From Acidaminobacter sp964416305 (GTDB lineage Bacteria; Bacillota; Clostridia; Peptostreptococcales; Acidaminobacteraceae), in the NCBI GenBank assembly GCA_964416305.1, contig CAYQDM010000007.1:54689-118688 (forward strand): DNA of 64,000 nt. The letters run 5' to 3'. Position numbers and translations under genes: made by a program. Below are positions 8,354-15,767 of the stretch, in pieces. Under the pieces are notes generated by a model. It did not search any database, had not been told where the DNA came from, and worked only from the letters and a program-made list of their open reading frames with translations. Numbering within the stretch: position 1 is the stretch's first letter; each line of letters begins with the position of its first letter.

Positions 8354-9841
8354 GTGGCAAAGACAATTATGATACAGGGGACGGCTTCCAATGCCGGTAA
8401 AAGCTTGGTGACCGCCGGATTGTGCCGAATTCTGGCTCAAGATGGCTATAAGGTGGCACCGTTCAAATCGCAGAATATGGCCCTGAATTCTTTCATCACA
8501 GCAAAAGGGCACGAAATGGGCAGAGCTCAGGTTATGCAGGCAGAAGCCTGCGGGATCGAGCCAGACGCGCGTATGAATCCAATTTTGCTCAAGCCAACCA
8601 GCGATCAAGGCTCACAAGTGGTCGTCAACGGTGAGGTCCTTGGGAACATGAGCGCCTCGGCGTATTTTAACATGAAAAGAACGCTGGTACCTGAGGTCAT
8701 GAAAGCCTTCAAAAGCCTCGCGGCGGAATATGATGTCATAGTCATTGAAGGTGCGGGAAGTCCTGCGGAAATCAATATGAAATCCGAGGACATTGTCAAT
8801 ATGGGGATGGCGAAGATGGCCGGGGCGCCTGTACTGATCGTGGGAGACATTGACCGTGGCGGTGTGTTCGCGTCCCTAACAGGAACCATGCAGCTCCTGG
8901 AGGAAGAGGAGCGGTCCATGGTGAAGGGAACAATTATAAACAAGTTCAGAGGTGACCGGACTATCCTTGAACCGGGACTTAAAATGCTTGAGGACATTAC
9001 AGGTGTGCCAGTGGCGGGGGTCATACCTTACAAGCTCTTTGAACTGGATGACGAGGACAGCCTGACGACGCGGTTTGAGACCCGCGGAAGTAGAGCGGAT
9101 CACGTGGACATTGCGGTGATCCGGCTCCCGAGAATTTCAAACTTTACAGATTTCAATCCGTTTGAGAGATTTGAACAGGTTACGCTGCGCTATGTCGGAA
9201 GTGTTTCCGAGCTGGGACAGCCGGATCTGATCCTGATTCCCGGTTCAAAGAATACTATGGCGGATCTTGCCTGGCTGCGGCGCTCCGGCTTCGAGTCAGC
9301 GATTCTGGCTCATGCGGCTTCCGGCGCGCCGGTGATGGGCATCTGCGGGGGCTATCAGATGCTGGGTCTGACCCTGTCGGATCCGTATTCCATGGAGCAC
9401 GGGGGTGAAATGTCGGGTCTGGGTCTTCTCGAAGGGTCGACCGTTTTTGAGGCTCAGAAGGTTCAAAAGCAAGTAAGCGGACGGATTTCAGAGATGGGAG
9501 GCATATTTTCCGGGATCTCGGGGATGGATTACGAAGGCTACGAGATTCATATGGGTGTGACGACGGGAAGCGGTCCGGTTGTCCATGATCAGAACATCTA
9601 TGGCAGTTATGTCCATGGCCTGTTTGACGCTGTGCCTATAGCCCGGGAAATGGTCCGCGCGCTCCTCCTGAAGAAAGGCATTGAACCAGCGTTTGATGCC
9701 CTTGGCTTTGGGGAAGAGGGGCTTTCGGAGATCAAAGAGTTTAAAGACAGACAATACAACTTGTTGGCCGAGCATCTGAGGGCTTCCCTCGACATGGATT
9801 TCATTTATCAGGTCCTGGATGAAGGATTGGGGCAGAGCTGA
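8354..9841 (+). CDS. cobQ: Cobyric acid synthase (CbiP/CobQ)
   Basis: ATP-dependent amidotransferase that amidates four side chains of adenosylcobyrinic a,c-diamide using glutamine. The 495 residues show the N-terminal dethiobiotin-synthetase-like P-loop (IMIQGTASNAGKSLVTAGL), FKSQNMALNSF, and EGAGSPAEINM. The C-terminal class I glutaminase domain has its nucleophile Cys in MGICGGYQMLG (about residue 331) and the catalytic His in YGSYVHGLFD. Start: GTG 8354 has GGAG 9 bp upstream and gives MAKTIMIQG; a GTG at 8345 (three residues more) is possible. It belongs to the tetrapyrrole operon, 34 bp after cbiET. Identity is certain. Confidence 0.95.
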   Translation: MAKTIMIQGTASNAGKSLVTAGLCRILAQDGYKVAPFKSQNMALNSFITAKGHEMGRAQVMQAEACGIEPDARMNPILLKPTSDQGSQVVVNGEVLGNMSASAYFNMKRTLVPEVMKAFKSLAAEYDVIVIEGAGSPAEINMKSEDIVNMGMAKMAGAPVLIVGDIDRGGVFASLTGTMQLLEEEERSMVKGTIINKFRGDRTILEPGLKMLEDITGVPVAGVIPYKLFELDDEDSLTTRFETRGSRADHVDIAVIRLPRISNFTDFNPFERFEQVTLRYVGSVSELGQPDLILIPGSKNTMADLAWLRRSGFESAILAHAASGAPVMGICGGYQMLGLTLSDPYSMEHGGEMSGLGLLEGSTVFEAQKVQKQVSGRISEMGGIFSGISGMDYEGYEIHMGVTTGSGPVVHDQNIYGSYVHGLFDAVPIAREMVRALLLKKGIEPAFDALGFGEEGLSEIKEFKDRQYNLLAEHLRASLDMDFIYQVLDEGLGQS

Positions 9842-9905
9842 AAGCAGGACGCATAAAACTTGGTAAGCCGATTGTTGCGGTACTCACCGGATTGGAGCGA
9901 GGCTA

Positions 9906-10523
9906 ATGAAGATAGAAATTGTGAAGCCTGCGGAAATAGAAACCCGCAGTTTTGAAATTATTGGGGAGATTCTGGGTGGAAGAGTACTCGATCCTGAAAA
10001 TGAAGCCGTTATAAAAAGATGTATTCATACCTCAGCGGACTTCGATTATGCGGATAATCTGCATTTTTCAAAAGGCGTAACCAGCCTGCTGGCGGACGCG
10101 CTGAAGCAGGGTGCGGACATTGTGACAGACACCATGATGGCGCGGGCTGGAATCAACAAGTCCAAGCTGGGGCAATTTGGTGGCCAGGTCCATTGCTTTA
10201 TGGCTGACGAGGACGTAGCCAGGGATGCGGCTGACCGGGGTGTCACCAGAGCTGCAGTGTGCATGGAAAAAGCTTGCGCGATTAAAAAACCGGTTATTAT
10301 TGCTGTCGGTAATGCGCCAACGGCTCTGATCCGTCTGAAAGAGCTGATTGAAGAAGGCAGAATTTTGCCGGAGGGCATTATTGCAGCCCCTGTCGGGTTC
10401 GTCAATGTCGTAGAATCCAAGGATCAGATTATGGAACTTGAGATTCCGCATATTGTGGCCAGGGGACGTAAAGGCGGCAGCAATATTGCGGCAGCGATTT
10501 GCAATGCTTTGCTTTATCGTTGA
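9906..10523 (+). CDS. cbiC: Cobalt-precorrin-8 methylmutase (CbiC/CobH)
   Basis: Moves the methyl group from C11 to C12 to give cobyrinic acid. The 205 residues are typical. The catalytic histidine is in KRCIHTSADFDYADNL, and DTMMARAGINK, MEKACAIKKPVIIAVGNAPTAL and APVGFVNVVESK are family blocks. It follows cobQ after 64 bp, in which no gene is seen, and is the last gene of the operon: a strong intrinsic terminator starts 40 bp after the stop. Other corrin steps (cbiL, cbiF, cbiG, cbiD, cbiA, cbiB) are not in the window and are presumably upstream of hemA. Confidence 0.95.
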   Translation: MKIEIVKPAEIETRSFEIIGEILGGRVLDPENEAVIKRCIHTSADFDYADNLHFSKGVTSLLADALKQGADIVTDTMMARAGINKSKLGQFGGQVHCFMADEDVARDAADRGVTRAAVCMEKACAIKKPVIIAVGNAPTALIRLKELIEEGRILPEGIIAAPVGFVNVVESKDQIMELEIPHIVARGRKGGSNIAAAICNALLYR

Positions 10524-10562
10524 GAGCGTGCTTTTATGCCTGAATATAAGAAAAAAGATTAG

Positions 10563-10614
10563 AAAAAGCCGTCAGGTCGCTAACGAATTTGAGCGATCTG
10601 CCGGCTTTTTGTTT
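10563..10614 (+). terminator. Intrinsic terminator of the tetrapyrrole operon
   Basis: AAAAAGCCG(T)CAG-GTCGCT pairs with AGCGATCTGCCGGCTTTTT around a short AT-rich loop, followed by a T-rich tract. Confidence 0.85.
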
Positions 10615-10693
10615 TAATACTTAATGTCTAATGGGGTATGGCACAATTTCAAGAGAAAAGTTTGGAGGTATTGCGCAAAATGGCGGTAATAAC

Positions 10694-11545
10694 TTAGCGA
10701 AACGCGTTGGCACCGCAGGAATTAATGGACCCAACAGAATCATTGGAACCGTTGGAATCAATGGAACCGTTGGAATCAATGGACCCATCGGAATCATTGG
10801 TGCCGATATACCCGATCGTTCCGATGGCATAACATGGGACATTGAACCGAGTCAAATCAAGTGAAGACTGATCTGAGGTAAACAGAAGCGTCGTGCAGGT
10901 GCCGGCAGACTTATGTAGATCTAGGGAAGTGGTGTTGTTTAGGCTGAGATTCAACCTTCCCCCTGCAGCCGCCGCCAGATCACGGCCTTCCGCCAGGATC
11001 CCCCTTGAACCGACGGGCCAGATTTCGATGACCTCCGGGGAGTCCAGAAGCTGTCTCAGAGTGGTGAAATCCGCGACCTGACTTTCATCATCTGCCAGCT
11101 CTTGACCAACTTTGGGTATTCCGGCGGCGAAAACATGGCATCCAGGCCTTGATCTTCGCGCCTCAAGAGTTTTGTTTTGAAGCATTCCAATTGCCGTCAT
11201 GCCCAGGGCGGTTTGCTGGGTGGGGACATTTTTTTCAGTGCTGATGGTCAGAGGAAGATCCGGGTAGCCCGCTTCTGCCATGGACGCCCGAATGCCTTCC
11301 AAAAGCGCTTCGCCGGTAGGGTCTGGCTCGCAGCAGATAGCTGCAGTAAGGGCTGTGGGGATGGCTCCGGAGGATAGCACTTCCATCAGGACAACTCTGG
11401 CTGTAAGCCGCGCCACGACCTGTGGCGGGGCTTTAACATTATCCAGGGGTTTTAATCCAATACCGCCGCAGGAATCGCAGGCGATTGCCAACGTTAAATC
11501 CGGATTTATTGGCAGCAGATCCAAATCCCTATATTTTTTGGTCAC
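10694..11545 (-). CDS. cblS: Alpha-ribazole kinase CblS-like (AIR synthase/ThiL fold) with repetitive tail
   Basis: A PurM/ThiL-like ATP-binding protein of 283 residues: RDLDLLPINPDLTLAIACDSCGGIG near the start, NVKAPPQVVARLTARVVLMEVLSSGA, and STEKNVPTQQTALGMTAIG. This pattern and its pairing with an ECF S-component match CblS, the alpha-ribazole kinase of Listeria and Geobacillus that works with the CblT transporter to salvage the lower ligand of cobalamin. Start: GTG 11545 has AGGGG about 9 bp upstream and overlaps the cblT end by 17 bp; a longer frame reaches 11614 but runs through cblT. The last about 35 residues are an odd hexapeptide repeat (S-I-D-S-N-G and variants) encoded by 18-bp tandem DNA repeats. 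A cobalamin riboswitch lies upstream of cblT. Confidence 0.75.
   Translation of the reverse strand: MTKKYRDLDLLPINPDLTLAIACDSCGGIGLKPLDNVKAPPQVVARLTARVVLMEVLSSGAIPTALTAAICCEPDPTGEALLEGIRASMAEAGYPDLPLTISTEKNVPTQQTALGMTAIGMLQNKTLEARRSRPGCHVFAAGIPKVGQELADDESQVADFTTLRQLLDSPEVIEIWPVGSRGILAEGRDLAAAAGGRLNLSLNNTTSLDLHKSAGTCTTLLFTSDQSSLDLTRFNVPCYAIGTIGYIGTNDSDGSIDSNGSIDSNGSNDSVGSINSCGANAFR
10709..10816 (-). repeat. 18-bp tandem repeat at the 3' end of cblS
   Basis: About six head-to-tail 18-bp units begin at 10709, 10727, 10745, 10763, 10781 and 10799. Two (10745-10780) are identical copies of GGAACCGTTGGAATCAAT; the others differ at a few bases. In the cblS frame each unit encodes a hexapeptide of the type S-[I/N]-[D/N]-S-x-G. 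Unit length is a multiple of three, so copy number can vary without a frameshift. The plus strand also reads as an open frame rich in Ile-Gly-x-Asn-Gly, taken here as a shadow. Confidence 0.9.
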
Positions 11546-12047
11546 TGGCAATCGCCCCTGCCTTTTTAAGCGCATTGGATTTTTCCAAGGCAAGATGGAC
11601 CATGAAGGCCACAATGATATTGATCAGACTGCCAACGGTCAGTGGCAGCACCATGGCGGCGAAGAACCCCATGCCAAAGCCAGGCAGCAGCATCAGCATG
11701 GCAGGCGAGGCAACGCCGTTGAGAAGTGTTGCAATCACAACCGAGAGATAACGGTTGACTTTTCTGAACAGGAGCCCATAAACCCAGCAAATGACGGCCA
11801 TTTGAAATCCAATCAAGAGGTGGATTGGCAGCGTCAGTGGAAAGCCTGCGCTGGCCGCGGTCATAAGATGGCCCAAAAGCCCAATGACTGCACCCGGAAT
11901 GGGGCCGAGGAGAGAGGCTGCCAGGAAGGCCGGCATGGAATCAAAGGCCACGGTACCGGTAGGGCTTGGCATTTTGATGACTGATCCTATAAAGCAAAGG
12001 GCAATGAACATGGAGAGCAGGACGATTTTTCTAAGATTGATTTGCAT
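11529..12047 (-). CDS. cblT: ECF transporter S component, alpha-ribazole/cobalamin-precursor type (CblT-like)
   Basis: An integral membrane protein of 172 residues with about five or six hydrophobic segments (for example VLLSMFIALCFIGSVI, FLAASLLGPIPGAVIGLLGH, and VVIATLLNGVASPAMLMLLPG). The early motif PSPTGTVAFDSMPAFLAA is typical of the ECF S-component fold. With cblS directly downstream (17 bp overlap) and a cobalamin riboswitch upstream, the best reading is CblT, which imports alpha-ribazole. The substrate is inferred from context, not from the sequence. It needs an ECF energising module (EcfA/A'/T), which is not in this window. Confidence 0.78.
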   Translation of the reverse strand: MQINLRKIVLLSMFIALCFIGSVIKMPSPTGTVAFDSMPAFLAASLLGPIPGAVIGLLGHLMTAASAGFPLTLPIHLLIGFQMAVICWVYGLLFRKVNRYLSVVIATLLNGVASPAMLMLLPGFGMGFFAAMVLPLTVGSLINIIVAFMVHLALEKSNALKKAGAIASDQKI

Positions 12048-12111
12048 ACGTTTTACACCTCATTCATTTTTTTGCCGGGTTTCAGAAGACATTCCAGGGC
12101 AGAGGAAACAA

Positions 12112-12147
12112 AAACAAAAAAGCCCGCGGTTACTAAACCGCGGACTT
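12112..12147 (-). terminator. Riboswitch-controlled intrinsic terminator ahead of cblT
   Basis: On the minus strand an AAGTCCGCGG / CCGCGGGCTT stem with a six-base loop is followed by a run of T (seen as A at 12112-12120). It lies between the cobalamin riboswitch and cblT, so B12 control probably works by premature termination. Confidence 0.85.
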
Positions 12148-12189
12148 TACCATCATCCAATCCCTACCGTTCCCCACAAATACAAAGAA

Positions 12190-12362
12190 CGCACAGTATT
12201 TCAGGCAGGTCTCCTGGCTGAGGGTCATTGTGCTGCCTCGCCTTCCCAAGCCGCTTAACAGCGGAGGTGGCATGCTGAGGGCACTCTCCATTTACAGTGA
12301 CGGGATCGCTCAGGACTCTCACCTGATTCCCTATTCTCCCAAGTACTGGGCACCTGAATACG
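12190..12362 (-). ncRNA. Cobalamin riboswitch
   Basis: Read on the minus strand the segment contains the ordered conserved blocks of the AdoCbl riboswitch: AGGTGCCC, AATAGGGAATCAGGTGAGAG, TCCCGTCACTGTAAATGGAG, then the TTGGGAAGGCGAGGC block, and GCCAGGAGACCTGCC at the 3' end (the B12-box region). A terminator hairpin and cblT follow, which predicts lower cblT-cblS expression when cobalamin is plentiful. Boundaries are approximate. Confidence 0.92.
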
Positions 12363-12395
12363 TTGATTTAATTGTCTGAAATCCTAACTATAGGT

Positions 12396-12424
12396 AGTGT
12401 AACGAAAAGATCGTCTTACGTCAA
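12396..12424 (-). promoter_or_regulatory. SigA-type promoter of the riboswitch-cblT-cblS unit
   Basis: On the minus strand: TTGACG, a 17-bp spacer, then TACACT, ending about 35 bp before the riboswitch begins. Confidence 0.6.
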
Positions 12425-12465
12425 GCCCAATAAATTCTTGTATTTTTTAAAAACAAGTACTCATA

Positions 12466-12476
12466 TGCCGATGGTC
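12466..12476 (-). repeat. Dispersed motif copy (TGCCGATGGTC on plus strand)
   Basis: The core of the dispersed motif in minus orientation, in the 200-bp gap between the riboswitch promoter and gap. Apart from the promoters and this motif, nothing else is recognised between 12425 and 12636. Confidence 0.5.
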
Positions 12477-12548
12477 GTGGGTTCGAAAGTCAGACAATTC
12501 AATACATACAGCTTAAATTTACGCTTATATGGACATAAAAAGTCCCGC

Positions 12549-12577
12549 TGGACAAAAAGCGAAACACCTGTTAAATT
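12549..12577 (+). promoter_or_regulatory. Possible promoter of gap
   Basis: TGGACA, 17-bp spacer, TAAATT, about 60 bp ahead of the gap start. The fit is moderate. Confidence 0.35.
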
Positions 12578-12636
12578 AGAATTGTAGAAGAGATCATAAA
12601 ATCAAAAGCATAGGGTATGCAGAAGGAGTGTTTATT

Positions 12637-13716
12637 ATGATTAAAATTGGAATCAACGGATTCGGGCGAATTGGAAGACTTGTTCTGAGAGCGTCTGCAG
12701 CATATGAGAACGTCGAAGTAGTGGGGATCAACGATCCCTTTGTGGATGCAGAGTACATGGCCTACATGCTGAAGTATGATTCGGTCCATGGCAAGTTTGA
12801 CGGTGAGGTTTCCTCTGAAGACGGCAAACTTTTCGTTAACGGCAAAGAAATCAAGATTTTCGAAGCCAAAGATCCTAAAGACATTCCGTGGAAATCCTGT
12901 GGTGCGGCCTACATTGTGGAGTCGACCGGTGTTTTCACTACTCAGGAATCCGCGAAGGGACATTTGGAAGCTGGCGCCAAGAAAGTCATCATCAGCGCGC
13001 CATCCAAGGATGCGCCAATGTTTGTCTTGGGCGTAAACTCTGATAAGTACAGGTCGGATATGGATATTGTCTCCAATGCCTCTTGCACCACAAACTGCCT
13101 GGCGCCTCTCGCCAAAGTCATTCATGAGCATTTCGGCATCGTGGAAGGCTTGATGACAACCGTGCATGCGACTACGGCCACTCAAAAGACTGTTGATGGT
13201 CCGTCCAAAAAGGACTGGAGAGGCGGCAGAGCTGCAGCGTCGAATATCATCCCATCCTCAACAGGTGCGGCTAAAGCTGTTGGCGAAGTCATTCCCGAGC
13301 TGAAAGGCAAATTGACTGGCATGTCCTTCAGGGTGCCTACAGTCAACGTCTCTGTCGTAGACCTGACCTGCCGTCTCGAAAAGCCAGCGACTTATGAGGC
13401 AATCAAACAAGTCGTTAAAAGCGCGTCGGAAAACGAACTCAAGGGGATCCTCGGATACACAGAAGACGCTGTTGTCTCGACGGATTTTCTCGGTGAATCC
13501 CGGGTGTCTGTCTTTGATGCCAACGCCGGCATCAGCCTGAACGAGCACTTTGTCAAGCTGGTTTCCTGGTATGACAACGAATGGGGCTACTCCAACAAAA
13601 TTGTCGATCTGATCTGCCATATGAATGCCGTGGATCATACGGTTCTTGAAATTTCAAAGGAGAACAGAAAATTGAAGGATGCGGTCGCTGCGAGCACCAG
13701 CTCAAGAGCGTCGTAG
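12637..13716 (+). CDS. gap: Glyceraldehyde-3-phosphate dehydrogenase
   Basis: Glycolytic, NAD-dependent oxidation and phosphorylation of glyceraldehyde-3-phosphate. The Rossmann start IKIGINGFGRIGR, an NAD-type Asp in GINDPFVD (D33), and the catalytic cysteine in SNASCTTNCLAPL (C150) are all visible, plus the end block SWYDNEWGYSNKIVDLI. At 359 residues it is about 20 longer than usual because of a charged, low-complexity tail (LEISKENRKLKDAVAASTSSRAS). Start: ATG 12637 is preceded by AGAAGGAG at 8 bp. The gene stands alone and ends in its own terminator. Identity is certain. Confidence 0.97.
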   Translation: MIKIGINGFGRIGRLVLRASAAYENVEVVGINDPFVDAEYMAYMLKYDSVHGKFDGEVSSEDGKLFVNGKEIKIFEAKDPKDIPWKSCGAAYIVESTGVFTTQESAKGHLEAGAKKVIISAPSKDAPMFVLGVNSDKYRSDMDIVSNASCTTNCLAPLAKVIHEHFGIVEGLMTTVHATTATQKTVDGPSKKDWRGGRAAASNIIPSSTGAAKAVGEVIPELKGKLTGMSFRVPTVNVSVVDLTCRLEKPATYEAIKQVVKSASENELKGILGYTEDAVVSTDFLGESRVSVFDANAGISLNEHFVKLVSWYDNEWGYSNKIVDLICHMNAVDHTVLEISKENRKLKDAVAASTSSRAS

Positions 13717-13734
13717 ACAAGCAGTTGAATGTTG

Positions 13735-13790
13735 CGAGAGGAAGAAGGGCCCGTTGTTGAACTCAAGGCGGACCTTTTCCTCTCGTTTTA
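13735..13790 (+). terminator. Intrinsic terminator of gap
   Basis: CGAGAGGAAGAAGG pairs with CCTTTTCCTCTCG across a loop of about 25 bases, followed by TTTTA. Confidence 0.75.
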
Positions 13791-13805
13791 GTTTTGACAT
13801 AATTA

Positions 13806-13844
13806 CAAAGAAACTGGGTGTCTGACACCCAGTTTCTACCTTTG
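13806..13844. repeat. Palindromic repeat with GGTGTCTGACACC core
   Basis: A perfect palindrome of 29 bases (13809-13837) centred on CTGAC within GGGTGTCTGACACCC. The outer bases CAAAG/CTTTG extend the dyad. A sister palindrome lies at 14918-14940, on the other side of the prsA-like gene. No T-run follows, so it is unlikely to be a simple terminator. Confidence 0.8.
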
Positions 13845-13932
13845 TCGCTAAAATGTCTTTTTATTTTTCTTTTCAGGTTCAATTAAGGATGGTATTCTAA
13901 AATGTAGAGAAATCGTCTGATGGGTGATATCA

Positions 13933-13942
13933 ACCATCGGCA
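13933..13942 (+). repeat. Dispersed motif core ACCATCGGCA
   Basis: Core copy 30 bp ahead of the prsA-like start. Confidence 0.45.
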
Positions 13943-13971
13943 GCAGAAAATTTGAAAGGGGCTAGTTTAGA

Positions 13972-14859
13972 GTGAAAGGTAATTTTAGAGTCATCATGGT
14001 CGTCGTAGTTATTATTGCGATGCTCGCGGGCAGCGTTTACATTGGAGCGGGTGCGTTCAGAACGACAGGCAGCGGAGACACGGTTGCGACAGTAGGATCG
14101 GAGAAGATCACCAAGGACGAGCTGTATGATTTCATGGTCAAGCAGAGCGGTCAGCAGGCAATTGACACATTGGTTTCCGAAAAGATCATCGAGCTTGAGG
14201 CGAAGAAAAACAACGTCACGGTCGAGGCGGCGGAGATCGACGAAGAGATCGCGACCTACGAGGAAATGTACGGCGGCAAAGAGGCCCTCGAGACCGCACT
14301 GGCGTCCAGCGGCTTTGACATGGACTACCTCAGGGGCAATATTGAGACAAACCTTATGATCAAGAAAATTCTGGAACCTACCATTGAGATCACGGATGCG
14401 GAGATGTCGGAGTATTTTACCGCCAATAAGGCGTCCTTTGATCAGCAGGAAGAGGTCAGCGCGCGTCACATTCTGGTTGAGACGGTAGAAGTCGCCAACG
14501 AAGTCCTTGGCAAACTGAACGCCGGTGACGATTTTGCGGCTCTCGCAAAAGAGTACTCCATTGATACATCGAACAAAGACAACGGCGGCGAGCTTGGATT
14601 CTTCGGCAGAGGCCAGATGGTACCGGCATTCGAAGATGCGGCATTTGGCGCTGAAGTCGGCAAAGTCGTCGGTCCGGTTGAGACGGATTTTGGCTTCCAC
14701 CTTCTGATCGTGGATGAGAAGAAGGAAGCGGTCGAAGCAACACTGGACAGCAAAAAAGAAGAAGTCCGCGACATGCTTCTCGATCAGAAGATTCAGTCCC
14801 AGGTCACAACTTGGCTGGACGAGAAATACAAAGAGTACGACATCAACATTACTTTATAG
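13972..14859 (+). CDS. prsA: Foldase PrsA-like parvulin peptidyl-prolyl isomerase
   Basis: An extracytoplasmic chaperone that helps secreted proteins fold. Residues about 7-28 form one membrane segment (VIMVVVVIIAMLAGSVYIGAG). A SurA/PrsA-type N-terminal chaperone region follows (SEKITKDELYDFMV), then a parvulin domain at about 160-260 (VSARHILVETVE, DFAALAKEYSID, GGELGFFGRGQMVPAFEDAAF, VVGPVETDFGFHLL). Unlike classic PrsA there is no lipobox cysteine, so it is probably held by its N-terminal helix. Start: GTG 13972 with GAAAGGGG about 10 bp upstream. It is a single-gene unit with a terminator, bracketed by two palindromic repeats. Family identity is firm; the symbol is by analogy. Confidence 0.85.
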   Translation: MKGNFRVIMVVVVIIAMLAGSVYIGAGAFRTTGSGDTVATVGSEKITKDELYDFMVKQSGQQAIDTLVSEKIIELEAKKNNVTVEAAEIDEEIATYEEMYGGKEALETALASSGFDMDYLRGNIETNLMIKKILEPTIEITDAEMSEYFTANKASFDQQEEVSARHILVETVEVANEVLGKLNAGDDFAALAKEYSIDTSNKDNGGELGFFGRGQMVPAFEDAAFGAEVGKVVGPVETDFGFHLLIVDEKKEAVEATLDSKKEEVRDMLLDQKIQSQVTTWLDEKYKEYDINITL

Positions 14860-14872
14860 TTCTAAAATAAAC

Positions 14873-14901
14873 TAAGCCTTCCGGTTGGAGGGCTTTTTTT
14901 T
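14873..14901 (+). terminator. Intrinsic terminator of the prsA-like gene
   Basis: AAGCCTTCC-GGTT-GGAGGGCTT followed by a run of T. Confidence 0.85.
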
Positions 14902-14917
14902 ATGCCTATTTTGATGG

Positions 14918-14940
14918 AACTCGGTGTCTGACACCGAGTT
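14918..14940. repeat. Palindromic repeat with GGTGTCTGACACC core (second copy)
   Basis: A perfect 23-base palindrome, AACTC-GGTGTCTGACACC-GAGTT. It has the same core as the copy at 13806-13844 with compensating arm changes (CTGGG/CCCAG there, CTCGG/CCGAG here), which suggests the hairpin form is under selection. Confidence 0.8.
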
Positions 14941-15032
14941 TCGCCCCTCTTTTTAAGGCTCCTTTCAGGTTGGGGGTCTATGATGAACTCATAAGAGAGA
15001 TCCAAACTCAATTCTACAAAGAGGTGATTCAA

Positions 15033-15767
15033 ATGATCCAAAGTTTAAAGCCGCAAACCACATTCAAACGCCGCGAGAAGAAGTACTTGCTCAGCCGCGA
15101 ACAGTATGACCGCCTGCTCCCTCTGCTTCAGACCAAAATGACCCAGGATGACTATGGGGTGCATACGATCTGCAATGTCTATTTTGATACACCGCAGTAT
15201 GATCTGATCCGGACGTCTATCGAAAAACCTGTCTATAAGGAAAAACTCAGGCTTCGCAGTTACGGCGTTCCCGGCGCTGACGACAAAGTCTTCATTGAAC
15301 TCAAGAAGAAGTACAAAGGCGTCGTTTACAAAAGGCGCGTGAGCGTTTCCTTAAAGGAAGCTGCCGATTATTTCAAAACCGGCAAACAACCGGAAACGGA
15401 CAGCCATGTCTTGAGTGAAATCGATTGGTTTCAGAGCAGGTACCATACGACGCCGAAGATCTTCATTGCTTACGAGCGCTGCGCTTACTTTGGGAATGAG
15501 GATCCAAACCTGAGGGTCACTTTCGATCAGGGGATTCGCTTTCGCAAGACCAACCTCGATCTGTCCTTTGGGGACTGGGGGCTGCCGCTTCTCGAAAGCA
15601 GGCAAGTGCTCATGGAGATCAAGATTTCCGGTGCTATGCCGCTCTGGATGAGCAGAATGCTGTCCGAAATCGAGATCTATCCAGTATCATTTTCAAAATA
15701 TGGGGTCTGTTACAAGGACTATCTGATCGGTGAGAAAATATCTAAGAGCTTCAGGGAGGCGGTTTAA
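15033..15767 (+). CDS. VTC-domain polyphosphate polymerase-like protein
   Basis: A 244-residue protein with the fold of the yeast VTC4 catalytic core. Visible features are the early FKRREKKYLLSREQYDRL, basic strands (KEKLRLRSYG, FIELKKKYKGVVYKRRV), and acidic or basic residues in the expected tunnel positions (AYERCAY, LMEIKISGAMPLWM). It lacks membrane segments and is expected to be cytosolic or membrane-associated. In yeast such a domain makes polyphosphate from ATP; in bacteria the activity is inferred. Start: ATG 15033 has GAGGTG 6 bp upstream; a TTG at 14970 would add 21 residues and has no better signal. It abuts the DUF4956 gene (stop and GTG adjacent), and a beta-helix lipoprotein follows. 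Confidence 0.85.
   Translation: MIQSLKPQTTFKRREKKYLLSREQYDRLLPLLQTKMTQDDYGVHTICNVYFDTPQYDLIRTSIEKPVYKEKLRLRSYGVPGADDKVFIELKKKYKGVVYKRRVSVSLKEAADYFKTGKQPETDSHVLSEIDWFQSRYHTTPKIFIAYERCAYFGNEDPNLRVTFDQGIRFRKTNLDLSFGDWGLPLLESRQVLMEIKISGAMPLWMSRMLSEIEIYPVSFSKYGVCYKDYLIGEKISKSFREAV

Noticed and set aside
10631..10864. Plus-strand open frame of 77 codons rich in Ile-Gly-Asn repeats, with GGAGG inside
   Set aside because: It is the antisense of the cblS repeat tail; its regularity follows from the 18-bp DNA repeat, and it begins next to a terminator with no promoter.
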